Below the pieces are notes generated by a model. The model saw only the letters and a list, made by a program, of their open reading frames with translations, did not search any database and had not been told where the DNA came from. 64,000 nucleotides of DNA from Gluconobacter morbifer G707 (GTDB taxonomy: Bacteria; Pseudomonadota; Alphaproteobacteria; Acetobacterales; Acetobacteraceae), in contig NZ_AGQV01000002.1 in NCBI RefSeq assembly GCF_000234355.1, forward strand, positions 186,001-250,000. The letters are read 5' to 3'. Position numbers and translations under genes: made by a program. Shown here in pieces: positions 49,384-57,647 of this stretch; the stretch's first letter is position 1; each line of letters opens with the position of its first letter.

Positions 49384-50353
49384 TGCCTGTCCCCAGAAGA
49401 CCTACGCCTAGCGCGTAGTAGTCAGATGGATTATAGCGCCGGATCACGTTGAAATTATGGTAAACCATGAAGGCCTGCGTTCCTGGTCCGTCAGGCTGGA
49501 TGACAGCCCCCACGACATCGGGCCGTGAGAAAGGCTGCCCGTCAGCACGACGCACACCATTCTGCATCCATTCTGCCAGTGTCCGGGTGTTCGTCCGTCC
49601 GATCTGGTTTTTGGCCAGCACGGTCTGGAGAGAAACCTCCTGTCCCCAGGGTTCCTGTGGCTGCCAGCCGCATTTTCCGAGGTAATTGGCGATAGAGGCG
49701 AACACATCGGGTTCCGACGTCCAGATGTTACGCTTCCCGTCTCCGTCTCCGTCAGCAGCATATCGCAGATAGGCACTTGGCATGAACTGCGCCTGCCCCA
49801 TAGCACCCGCATAGCTGCCGATCATGGCGGCGGGAGTAATGTCTCCGTCGTTGAGAATCTGAAGAGCCTTGAGCAGTTCACCCCGGAAAAAGGAAGCCCG
49901 GCGTCCGTCAAAGGCCAGCGTCGCGAGTGCATCAACCACGGAATAGGTGCCGTCATGCGCGCCGAATCCCGACTCGAGCCCCCAGATCCCCATGACGGCC
50001 CGGTCATCGCAGCCGAAGCGGTCGCTGATCGGCGTCATGACCGACTGTTGTGAAGCATAGATGGTCCGTCCCTTCTCGAAACGCGACTCGGGCAGGACAC
50101 GATCACGGTACTGTGCCCATGTCAGGGTAAATTCCGGCTGATGCCGGTCAAGTTTCAGGACCTTCGGATTGGGCTGACGCGTCAGGGCCAGAGCCTGCGT
50201 CACGATGGAGGATGATACACCTTGGGCAATGGCCTGCGCCCGGACACCTGCCAGGAAAGCGCCATAGTCCAGAGCCAGCGCAGGCCGCCCTCCCATGGCC
50301 GCCAGACCGGCGGCAGAAGTCAGGACAGTGAGAAGTGAGCGTCTTTGAAGCAC
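49364..50353 (-). CDS. Lytic murein transglycosylase (MltB-like)
   Basis: MltB-type enzymes cut glycan strands with formation of anhydro-muropeptides. The catalytic Glu is in GIWGLESGFGAHDG; GSYAGAMGQAQFMPS and YAADGDGDGKRNIW (family DGDGR element) are clear. Starting at GTG 50353 the protein is 329 aa, with an export signal of the form VLQRRSLLTVLTSAAGLA, which has a twin arginine, followed by AxA near residue 25. The open frame extends to 50449 without other convincing starts. No clear ribosome-binding site is seen, so the start is uncertain by up to about 30 residues. It is the first gene of the minus-strand run and overlaps rlpA by 20 bases. Confidence 0.9.
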   Translation of the reverse strand: MLQRRSLLTVLTSAAGLAAMGGRPALALDYGAFLAGVRAQAIAQGVSSSIVTQALALTRQPNPKVLKLDRHQPEFTLTWAQYRDRVLPESRFEKGRTIYASQQSVMTPISDRFGCDDRAVMGIWGLESGFGAHDGTYSVVDALATLAFDGRRASFFRGELLKALQILNDGDITPAAMIGSYAGAMGQAQFMPSAYLRYAADGDGDGKRNIWTSEPDVFASIANYLGKCGWQPQEPWGQEVSLQTVLAKNQIGRTNTRTLAEWMQNGVRRADGQPFSRPDVVGAVIQPDGPGTQAFMVYHNFNVIRRYNPSDYYALGVGLLGTGIVSPAS

Positions 50354-50554
50354 AGGCCAGAACAGTCCGCAGCAAAGGGGAAATTGCGTTTCACAGGCTA
50401 GCAATCCGCGTGCCGGACCGCCAGTGGCACGCCTTTGCAGGCAGGACATTCATCGAAAATCGTGCGGCAAGATTGTCGTCCGGTCTCTGGCGTGCGAAAC
50501 CGGCGCTGCAATGTTCATGAAACTGTCCCTTTCGTGATTGCCATTGGTCCTGCC

Positions 50555-51100
50555 ATGGCATCCCAGCCGGCCTGGCTGAAAGCTGCCACCATCATCGTCG
50601 GCACCTTCATTCTTGAAGATGTGGCCACCGTGCTGTCCGCCATTGCCACCCGCGCCGGCGAGGTCAGCATGCCACTGGCGCTGATCGCCCTTTATTTCGG
50701 CGTTGCGGTGGGTGACATGGGACTTTACGGACTGGGCGCCGCAGGCGCGCGCTGGCCCTATCTGCGCCGCTTCCTGACATTGCCGAAGCGCGAACGCACC
50801 CATGACTGGTTCACGAAGCACGTCATCCGCGTTGTTGCCATTTCGCGTTTCATTCCCGGTGCACGACTGCCGCTCTATACGGCGTGCGGATTTTTCCGGG
50901 CGCCTTTTCTCCCCTTTGCGCTGACTGCCGTTCTCGCTACGCTTGTCTGGACGACACTCCTGTTTCTTCTGGCCATGCGGGTCGGCGGCTGGCTGCTCGC
51001 CCATCAGGGCGGCTGGCGCTGGGCGGGGCTTGCCGGATTTGTTCTGTGTATCGTCCTTATCGGGCGTCTGATCGCCCGCATCCAGACCATGAGCCAGTAA
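50555..51100 (+). CDS. DedA/SNARE-associated-type membrane protein
   Basis: The 181-aa membrane protein has the DedA (VTT) layout with re-entrant segments: GTFILEDVATVLSAIA (family: E/D-rich loop), GVAVGDMGLYGLG (family GD near residue 54), and the conserved FIPGARLPLYTACGFF (family FxPGxRxxxxxxAGxxxM). About five hydrophobic stretches are seen. DedA proteins move or flip lipids, including undecaprenyl phosphate and phosphatidylethanolamine, with proton coupling. The start at ATG 50555 is likely; GTG at 50534 or 50435 would extend it. It is followed after four bases by the ATP-grasp gene, so they share an operon. Confidence 0.82.
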   Translation: MASQPAWLKAATIIVGTFILEDVATVLSAIATRAGEVSMPLALIALYFGVAVGDMGLYGLGAAGARWPYLRRFLTLPKRERTHDWFTKHVIRVVAISRFIPGARLPLYTACGFFRAPFLPFALTAVLATLVWTTLLFLLAMRVGGWLLAHQGGWRWAGLAGFVLCIVLIGRLIARIQTMSQ

Positions 51101-51104
51101 CAGC

Positions 51105-52169
51105 ATGTCCGAGACAGAGACCAACACAAACCCGCTTTCCCTTTTCGAATTCTGGCCGGGATCGATTTTCTATACGCCCATCGTCCTGTACTGGATCGCC
51201 ATGGGGCTGAAATACCGCGATCTCAGCATCGCTACCGCCGCAAATCCCCGGATCGAGACCGGCGGCCTCTGCGGGGAGAGCAAGTCCTCGATCCTCGACA
51301 TGGCCGGTCCTGTCGCACGTGCGGTCATCGCGCCCTATGTCGTCTTCCACAGCGGACGCGGCGCCATGCAGCGCGCGCTTGAGGGCATGAAGCGCGAAGG
51401 GTTGTTCTTTCCCGTCGTCGTGAAGCCCGATATCGGCTGCAACGGGACGGGTGTGAAACTTGTCCAGAATGAACAGCATCTGGAAACCATCCTGACGCAG
51501 TTCCCTGACAACGTGAATCTCATGGCACAGGAACTGATCGACCTGCCGTTCGAAGCCGGCCTGTTCTACATCCGCCATCCGGACGAACCCCACGGACGCA
51601 TCACCTCCATCACCTACAAGGAAACGCCGCTTCTGACCGGAGATGGCGTCTCCACGGTGGAGGAACTGATCATGCAGGACCCGCGGATGGGTCAGGTTCC
51701 CCAGATTTACCTTCCCCGCCTGGCCGGACGCGAAAAAACCGTTCTCGCAAAAGGGGAGGAAATGCAGCTCGTCTTTGCCGGCAATCACTGCAAAGGATCC
51801 GTGTTCCGAGACGGGCGCGCGGATACAACACCCGAACTGACGGCACGACTGGATGCCATCATGAAGGACGTCCCGGATTTTCATTTCGGACGTGTTGACG
51901 TCAAGGCTGCGTCTATTGAGGCGCTGCGCCGTGGCGAGGATTTCCGTATCATCGAGATCAACGGTGTGGGATCGGAAGCCACCCACATCTGGGACCGCCG
52001 CACGACCCTGTGGGAGGCCTACCGCGCCCAGTTCTCGCATTACCGTCAGACATTCCTGATCGGGGCGGCCAACAAATCCCGCGGGTGGAAGTCGTCCGGA
52101 GCATTCAACATGCTGCATTCCTGGCGCAAGCAGCGCCGCCTGCTGGCCTCTTATCCGCTGAACGACTAG
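51105..52169 (+). CDS. ATP-grasp enzyme of unknown substrate
   Basis: I recognise an ATP-grasp fold but not a named family. The nucleotide-binding loop VVVKPDIGCNGTG is at residues 104-116 and the Mg-binding block RVDVKA (263-268) with EINGVGSE (284-291, giving the E-x-N metal triad) closes the site. ATP-grasp enzymes join an acyl phosphate made from a carboxylate to an amine or thiol. The N-terminal 35 residues contain a hydrophobic stretch (FYTPIVLYWIAMGLKY) that could anchor it at the membrane, and a basic region (WRKQRRLLASYPL) ends the protein. It starts four bases after the DedA gene, suggesting a joint role in envelope or lipid modification. A cytoplasmic-face enzyme is inferred. The substrate is unknown. 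Confidence 0.75.
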   Translation: MSETETNTNPLSLFEFWPGSIFYTPIVLYWIAMGLKYRDLSIATAANPRIETGGLCGESKSSILDMAGPVARAVIAPYVVFHSGRGAMQRALEGMKREGLFFPVVVKPDIGCNGTGVKLVQNEQHLETILTQFPDNVNLMAQELIDLPFEAGLFYIRHPDEPHGRITSITYKETPLLTGDGVSTVEELIMQDPRMGQVPQIYLPRLAGREKTVLAKGEEMQLVFAGNHCKGSVFRDGRADTTPELTARLDAIMKDVPDFHFGRVDVKAASIEALRRGEDFRIIEINGVGSEATHIWDRRTTLWEAYRAQFSHYRQTFLIGAANKSRGWKSSGAFNMLHSWRKQRRLLASYPLND

Positions 52170-52184
52170 TCCGAACGGCTGGCG

Positions 52185-52649
52185 TTACTGTCCCAGGCTA
52201 CCACCACCGAAAATGTAATTGCTGACCTGCTGCTCCAGTGAAAGCTGGTCCTGTGTGTCCCGGATGGTGCCGCCCGGCGGCAGGGCTGTCCGGGAATGCC
52301 CCGGATGGATCTCCAGGGCATTGTCGGCCGTCATGGTCGGAGCGTTGATCCCGACAGCCGTATCGTCCGGAAGGGTGATGCGTCTGTCCATGGTAAAAGC
52401 CACATCGGCCATCTGTGTTCTGGGATCCAGCGTGATCGCATTCACCCGCCCGATCGTCACGCCAGCCAGATCGACATTCGCACCGACCTTCAACCCGTTG
52501 GCTGAATTGAACGAGGCATGCAGGGTCTTTCCCTGCATCGCCGGGCCCTTGCGGAGGTCATTGCTGTAAAGCAGGAATGCACCGGCTACAACCAGCACCA
52601 GCCCGCTGGCCAAGATGGCACCTCCACGGCCGCTCAGAGTTGACTGCAT
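52185..52649 (-). CDS. MlaD/MCE-domain lipid-transport protein, lone copy
   Basis: The 154-aa protein has one N-terminal membrane anchor (about 10-28) and one MCE domain (from residue 38, ASFNSANGLKVGANVDLAGVTIGRVN, the usual opening of MlaD). MlaD forms a hexameric ring that ferries phospholipids between membranes with MlaE and MlaF. Here no mlaE or mlaF gene lies beside it; the neighbours are the ATP-grasp gene (convergent, 15 bp) and uppP (divergent). It resembles the last subunit of a Mla system encoded elsewhere, or a separate one. The length is near that of MlaD. Confidence 0.85.
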   Translation of the reverse strand: MQSTLSGRGGAILASGLVLVVAGAFLLYSNDLRKGPAMQGKTLHASFNSANGLKVGANVDLAGVTIGRVNAITLDPRTQMADVAFTMDRRITLPDDTAVGINAPTMTADNALEIHPGHSRTALPPGGTIRDTQDQLSLEQQVSNYIFGGGSLGQ

Positions 52650-52778
52650 TCGAGCCCCGCTTTCCGGAAAATCATGAACAGAACGGGAGTTAGTCCTCTC
52701 CCGACAGGCTGGTCAAGGTTGCGTCCCCTGCCCCCATGAGGCAAGGGACTTCCTTTTCCGCCTTTAAGTGCAGGTTTC

Positions 52779-53621
52779 ATGACACTTCTTCAGGCCATCA
52801 TCCTCGCCATCGTTCAGGGCATCACCGAACCCTTTCCGGTCAGCAGCCTTGGTCATGCCGTCCTTCTTCCAGCCCTTCTGCACTGGAATCTGGACGAGCA
52901 TGCACCGATGTTTCTGCCGTTCCTGACCATGTTGCATGTCGGCACGCTCGTCGCGCTTGCCGGCGTCTTCTGGAAGGACTGGATGGCCATTCTGGATGGC
53001 ATGACAGGGCGGTATGGCCAGTATGCCCAGATGGAGGCGATTCGGATTTTCGGGCTTCTGGTGATCGCCACCATTCCCGCCGTTCTGGTCGGTGGCCTTC
53101 TGGAACATCGCCTGCGAGCCTTTTTTGGTGCCCCTCTTGCGGTCGCTGGCTTTCTTGTTCTCAATGGCCTGCTTCTCATGACAACCGAATGGCTACGACG
53201 TCAGCAGGGCCGCAGCGATCACAAGCCGATTGCCGCCCTTGCGCCACGTGACGCCCTTATCATTGGAATTTGGCAGTGCCTCGCTCTCCTGCCTGGGCTG
53301 TCACGCTCCGGCGCCACGATGAATGGTGGCCTTCTGCGGGGGCTCGATCATGAAACGGCTGCACGCTTCTCGCTGCTCATGGCCCAGCCGATCGTACTGG
53401 CCGCCACCGTCAAGGAAGCGTGGCAGATCCGTCATGTACCCCTGACACATGATATTCTGGTGCAGTGTGGTGTCGGGGCGGTGGTTGCAGGCGTAACGGC
53501 CCTGGTGTGTTCCCTGCTCATGCTCCGTTTCTTCCGCAATCATGATGGATGGGCTCTGACACCCTTTGGACTTTACTGCATGGCTGCCGGGCTTCTGGCC
53601 GCCGGTGTCATCCTTTTCTGA
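52779..53621 (+). CDS. uppP: Undecaprenyl-diphosphatase
   Basis: UppP (BacA) dephosphorylates undecaprenyl diphosphate to recycle the lipid carrier of peptidoglycan. The 280-aa membrane protein has about eight spans. Motif 1 reads GITEPFPVSSLGHAVLLP (family: GxxEFLPISSTGHLxL, with the catalytic Glu and His retained). Motif 2 reads PGLSRSGATM (family: PGxSRSGATI), which binds diphosphate. Its N-terminus MTLLQAIILAIVQG is typical. It may be transcribed together with the amino acid permease 37 bp downstream. Confidence 0.95.
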   Translation: MTLLQAIILAIVQGITEPFPVSSLGHAVLLPALLHWNLDEHAPMFLPFLTMLHVGTLVALAGVFWKDWMAILDGMTGRYGQYAQMEAIRIFGLLVIATIPAVLVGGLLEHRLRAFFGAPLAVAGFLVLNGLLLMTTEWLRRQQGRSDHKPIAALAPRDALIIGIWQCLALLPGLSRSGATMNGGLLRGLDHETAARFSLLMAQPIVLAATVKEAWQIRHVPLTHDILVQCGVGAVVAGVTALVCSLLMLRFFRNHDGWALTPFGLYCMAAGLLAAGVILF

Positions 53622-53658
53622 CCTTTCCAGCCGCCGCGTTTCCCGGCACACAGAGATC

Positions 53659-55188
53659 ATGCCAGCTCCGATACGATCCAGTTCCTCCTCCGCCCGCCGC
53701 AAGACCCTTGAACAGGTCATGTTCGAAAATGATACAAGCGGGTTGAAACGGAGCCTGACAGCGACCCAGCTTGTCGTTCTGGGTGTGGGATCGACCATTG
53801 GCGCGGGTATCTATGTCATGACCGGCACTGCGGCGGCAGAATATGCCGGCCCGTCGATCCTGATCTCTTTCGTCATTGCGGCGCTGGCCTGTCTGTTCAC
53901 CGCCTTTTCATACGGAGAGCTTTCTTCAACGCTGCCTGTTTCCGGCTCTGCCTATTCCTACGCCTATATTTCCATGGGAGAACGTGTAGCCTGGATCGTC
54001 GGCTGGCTGCTGCTTCTGGAATACGGTATTTCCTGTGCGGCTGTGGCGGCGGGACTATCCGGCTATGCCAGTTCACTTCTGGAGGTGTTTGGCTTCCACC
54101 TGCCGGCCGCCCTCACCCATGCCACGCTCCAGCCTGTTCCGGGAACGGATGGCGGTGCCATTGCCGCCGGGTGGCGTTTTGACCTGATCGGCTTTACCGC
54201 GACCCTGCTCGTCACGGCGCTTCTTGTGCGGGGCATTGAGGAATCCGCCAAGGTCAACACCATGATCGTCATACTGAAGGTCGGGGTTCTGTTTGTTTTC
54301 GTGGCGCTCGGAATTCATGCGGTCAATCCGGCGAACTGGCATCCATTCATCCCGCCCAGCGAAGGCGGCTTTCATTACGGAACCAAGGGCATCTTCCGGG
54401 CGGCTTCGGTGATTTTCTTTGCCTATGTCGGGTTCGAGGCCGTCTCCACCGCTTCGGCCGAAGCCCGGAACCCGACCCGCGACGTTCCCATCGGCATCAT
54501 CGGCAGCCTGCTGGTCTGTACGGTGGTCTATATCATCGTTGCAGCCGTTCTGCTGGGGATTGTGCCCTACCGCCAGCTTGACGTACCCGATCCGCTCGCC
54601 ATTGCAGTTCGGATCATGCACACGCCATGGCTGGCCCTTGTCATCAATATCGGAGCCACGATCGGTCTGTGCTCGGTTCTGACGGGCCTGATGTATGCGC
54701 AGTCCCGGGTCTTGCTGACCATCAGCCGGGATGGTCTGATTCCGCGCCTTTTCGGGGTCATCCATCCCCGTTTCCGTACCCCTTGGCTGGGAACGATCAT
54801 TCTGGGTATCGTGGTGGCTCTCATGACTGCCACACTGCCCATCGACATCATCAGCGACCTCGTATCCATCGGCACGGCGGCGGCTTTCGGGATCGTCTGT
54901 TTCACGGTCATCTGGCAGCGGAACATGCATCCTGACCTTGAGCGGCCTTTCAGCGTGCCTTTTGGTGGAATTCGTATCCGGGGAATCTGGATCGGCCTGA
55001 CACCTGTCCTCGGTATCCTGTTCTGCCTGTTCATGACTGTCCCGCTGGTGACGGACATGGTTCATGCCGTGGCCAGCGGAAACCCCGTACCCCTGATCCT
55101 GCTGGTGACCTACATCGTACTGGGCGCGGCAACCTATATTTTTTACGGTCGCCGGAATTCACTCATGCGCCAGCCCCCTGACGCCTGA
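53659..55188 (+). CDS. Amino acid permease (APC family)
   Basis: The 509-aa protein has about twelve to thirteen membrane segments. The APC signature is GVGSTIGAGIYVMTG near residue 40 (family: G[V/I]G..IG.GIF), where the substrate and Na+ or H+ bind. The N-terminus SARRKTLEQVMFENDTSGLKRSL is typical of the cationic amino acid transporter subgroup. I use the ATG at 53659, because the RRKxLE element belongs to the protein; an ATG at 53719 would cut it. An upstream in-frame start overlaps uppP. The exact amino acid is not readable. Confidence 0.9.
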   Translation: MPAPIRSSSSSARRKTLEQVMFENDTSGLKRSLTATQLVVLGVGSTIGAGIYVMTGTAAAEYAGPSILISFVIAALACLFTAFSYGELSSTLPVSGSAYSYAYISMGERVAWIVGWLLLLEYGISCAAVAAGLSGYASSLLEVFGFHLPAALTHATLQPVPGTDGGAIAAGWRFDLIGFTATLLVTALLVRGIEESAKVNTMIVILKVGVLFVFVALGIHAVNPANWHPFIPPSEGGFHYGTKGIFRAASVIFFAYVGFEAVSTASAEARNPTRDVPIGIIGSLLVCTVVYIIVAAVLLGIVPYRQLDVPDPLAIAVRIMHTPWLALVINIGATIGLCSVLTGLMYAQSRVLLTISRDGLIPRLFGVIHPRFRTPWLGTIILGIVVALMTATLPIDIISDLVSIGTAAAFGIVCFTVIWQRNMHPDLERPFSVPFGGIRIRGIWIGLTPVLGILFCLFMTVPLVTDMVHAVASGNPVPLILLVTYIVLGAATYIFYGRRNSLMRQPPDA

Positions 55189-55201
55189 ACCTTCAACCTT
55201 C

Positions 55202-56410
55202 TCAGGACTTCGGAGATCCCATCCCTGGTCCAGGTGTTCCTGGCCCCATGTAACTTCCGGGGGGTGGTCGATTGATCGGGGGGGAAATCATGTCTGAAGG
55301 CCATGCCTCCATTCCCGGCTTCGGCGGCACCATCGCGAAGCGGGCCCGGGGCAGCGCCTCGGGACATTCTTCCCTGAGCCGGGAGATGATCTTCTCCCGG
55401 ATGTCGCATCGCAGATCCCAGCTCTGAAGCGCATTCCGTGCGCTGGCAATGATGCGGATAGACATGACATGGGAGTCACAGTCGGCCACCTGCGCATCAA
55501 ACACCTTGCCGTCCCAGAGCGGACAGGTCCGGATGATCTCGTTCAGCATTTCACGGACACGGTCCATTGGCGCCTCATAGTCCAGCCACAGAAACACCAC
55601 ACCGATGATGGCCGCGGAATTATGGGTCCAGTTCTCGAACTGGTTTTCCAGAAAATAGGAAATCGGCACGATATGACGCCGCCAGTCCCAGACCCGCAGT
55701 ACGACATACGTGGCGTTGATTTCCTCCACCCAGCACCAGTCCCCGTTGATGATGACGAGGTCTTCCATCCGGATCGGCTGGGTGATGGCGATCTGCACAC
55801 CGGCGATCAGGTTTGTCAGAAGTCCCCGCGCCGACAGACCGACAATCAGGGATGCTGCACCGGCCGAAGCGAACAGGGACACGCCATACTGCTTGACAGA
55901 GGGAAACAGCATCAACGCCGAAGCCACCGTCACGATACCCACCATGATCTCAGTCAGACGCCGCAGAACACGGATCTGTGTCTGATGGGTCCGGATCATG
56001 ATGTCATCCGTCTGCTCCCGGGAGGACAGGCGGTTCAGATAGGCTTCCGTCATGATCCGGAAGACGATGATCGCGGAGAATCCAAACGTCAGGACCAGGA
56101 GGAACAGGAAGAACAGCTTGAGGTCCTGTGCGTTCTCGTATGAAAACCCGGTCGCGGCCGGCAACGCCGACAGCATGGCGAGCAGGGCAACCATAATGCG
56201 CGTGGGCCGGCGCAGGGCCGCCACGATGGTCCGGATCAGGGCCGCGCTTCGTGTCCCGGGGATACGAAGCAGCAGCGATGTGACGAGATTACCGCAATAG
56301 AACGCCAGCACGCCGACCACTGCAAGCATCAGGACAGAGACCACGGATGCTGGCAGCCAGGTGAAATAGGAACGGATGGCAAACAGCGTGCTGACGAAAT
56401 GCTGCGTCAC
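55202..56410 (-). CDS. MscS-type mechanosensitive ion channel
   Basis: The 402-aa protein carries about four or five N-terminal membrane spans, and the pore-lining TM3 region ASAGAASLIVGLSARGLLTNLIAGVQIAI (glycine- and alanine-rich, as in MscS), then the beta domain IRMEDLVIINGDWCWVEEINATYVVLRVWDWRR and the cytosolic cage. It opens when membrane tension rises under osmotic down-shock. The extra N-terminal spans are typical of the longer MscS relatives. A Pro/Gly-rich tail of about 25 residues ends it. It is convergent with the amino acid permease (13 bp). Confidence 0.92.
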   Translation of the reverse strand: MTQHFVSTLFAIRSYFTWLPASVVSVLMLAVVGVLAFYCGNLVTSLLLRIPGTRSAALIRTIVAALRRPTRIMVALLAMLSALPAATGFSYENAQDLKLFFLFLLVLTFGFSAIIVFRIMTEAYLNRLSSREQTDDIMIRTHQTQIRVLRRLTEIMVGIVTVASALMLFPSVKQYGVSLFASAGAASLIVGLSARGLLTNLIAGVQIAITQPIRMEDLVIINGDWCWVEEINATYVVLRVWDWRRHIVPISYFLENQFENWTHNSAAIIGVVFLWLDYEAPMDRVREMLNEIIRTCPLWDGKVFDAQVADCDSHVMSIRIIASARNALQSWDLRCDIREKIISRLREECPEALPRARFAMVPPKPGMEAWPSDMISPPINRPPPGSYMGPGTPGPGMGSPKS

Positions 56411-56520
56411 TAGGGAGAAATCTCCTTGAATCAGGTCTGTTTTGAAAGGTCTCTATAAGAGACACGTCCATTCTGAAAAATGCGACCCGAAAAACATCTT
56501 ATTTTTCCGGCAATAACGTG

Positions 56521-56548
56521 TTGACACCTCTCGGGATCCTCCTTAAAA
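56521..56548 (+). promoter_or_regulatory. Promoter of tRNA-Met
   Basis: TTGACA (56521-56526, consensus -35) and TTAAAA (56543-56548) are spaced 16 bp apart and end 33 bp before the tRNA. This fits a strong housekeeping promoter. Confidence 0.65.
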
Positions 56549-56581
56549 CCCCGCCTCAACGCCGGGAACACCCGGCCGGAT

Positions 56582-56656
56582 GGCGGCGTAGCTCAGCGGT
56601 AGAGCAGGGGAATCATAATCCCTTGGTCGGCGGTTCAAATCCGTCCGCCGCTACCA
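56582..56656 (+). tRNA. tRNA-Met (CAT anticodon)
   Basis: A 75-nt tRNA with encoded CCA. The acceptor GGCGGCG pairs with CGCCGCT, starting with a G-U pair. The anticodon CAT is at 56614-56616 in AATCATAATC, and the T-loop is GGTTCAAATC. The lack of the three G-C pairs in the anticodon stem and the normal acceptor pairing argue against initiator tRNA. A CAT tRNA could also be the isoleucine-2 species, in which the C becomes lysidine; overall likeness favours elongator Met. Confidence 0.88.
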
Positions 56657-56732
56657 TCCTTATTCTCCTGAAAATAAAAGAATTCTTTCGCGGCATTTGA
56701 CCTGAAGGCAATTCTGTATTCTGAACAGCGGC

Positions 56733-57598
56733 ATGAAAAAGCCTCTCGCTGTTGTCACCATGGTTTACAACGAACCAGCCCTTCTCCCAGCCTGGTGCCG
56801 CCATTATGGCGCTCAGGTCGGTGCGGAATCCTGCTACGTGATCGATCATGGTTCAAGCGATGGTACGACCCGGAATTGCGGTGCGGTCAATGTCAGGCGC
56901 ATTCCCCGTTCTCCGCAGGACGACGAGCGCCGCACGCGATCCGTCGGGCATTTCTGCGAAAGCCTGCTCGAATGGTATGAGAGTGTCATCTACGTGGACG
57001 TGGATGAATTCCTTCTGGCCGACCCTGCCCTGTTCCCGTCCCTGACGGAATTTGCCTGCGCCACGCAGGCTCCAGTCATCACTGCGACAGGCTTTGACGT
57101 TGTTCATGTGCTGGAACAGGAAGAAGCGTTCGACTATTCACGCCTTATCTCCTTCAGCGAACCCATCTGCGCTTTTCCAGCGCCATGTGTAAACCCGTGC
57201 TGATCCGTGCACCCGTGACATGGGCGCCCGGATTTCACTGCTGCGCCGAAATTCCCCCTCAACTGACTGCGCCGCTGTTCCTGTTCCACCTGCGCTATGC
57301 AGATCTTTCATCAGGGCTGGCCCGCCTAAAACGCACACGTGAGCAACCATGGTGTTCCGACGATGCCGGTCGGCACCAGCGGCTTGCGGATACAGACTGG
57401 GAAAACATGCTGAACGGCATGGCGGCCCTGCCCTGTGTCCCGGTCACGCTGGATCAGACTGACAGGCGGCTTGCCAACTGGCGGAGGGCAGTGGAACAGA
57501 GCGCGGTCAGTCGTCACCAGGAGCGTTACCAGCTGGATCTTCATCTGAGCGGAACAGAACTCTGGAAGCTGCCGTCCCGTTTTATCGGGCGTATCTAG
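56733..57598 (+). pseudogene. Glycosyltransferase family 2 protein, frameshifted in the middle
   Basis: Two consecutive reading frames make one protein. The first (56733-57203) begins MKKPLAVVTMVYNEPALLPAW and carries the GT2 markers VIDHGSSDGT and the metal site DVDEFL (DxD). The second (from about 57170, ATG at 57185) has MCKPVLIRAPV, TWAPGFH and FLFHLRYAD, the normal second half of this glycosyltransferase 2 type. The frame changes by -1 near 57160-57180 (one base lost or two gained), so translation ends early at 57203. A continuous protein would be about 288 aa. A sequencing slip, a real mutation or recoding cannot be separated here. The nucleotide-sugar donor and the acceptor are unknown. 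Confidence 0.8.
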
Positions 57599-57602
57599 GC
57601 AC

Positions 57603-57634
57603 AAAAAAACCCGGCTCCTGATGAGACCGGGTTT
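57603..57634 (-). terminator. Rho-independent terminator of the DUF4167 gene
   Basis: On the minus strand AAACCCGG (57627-57634) pairs with CCGGGTTT (57607-57614) across a 12-base loop, and a T run follows (A run 57603-57609 on the plus strand). It lies about 13 bases beyond the DUF4167 stop codon. On the plus strand it may also end the glycosyltransferase transcript. Confidence 0.88.
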
Positions 57635-57647
57635 ACGAGAAGAGAAC

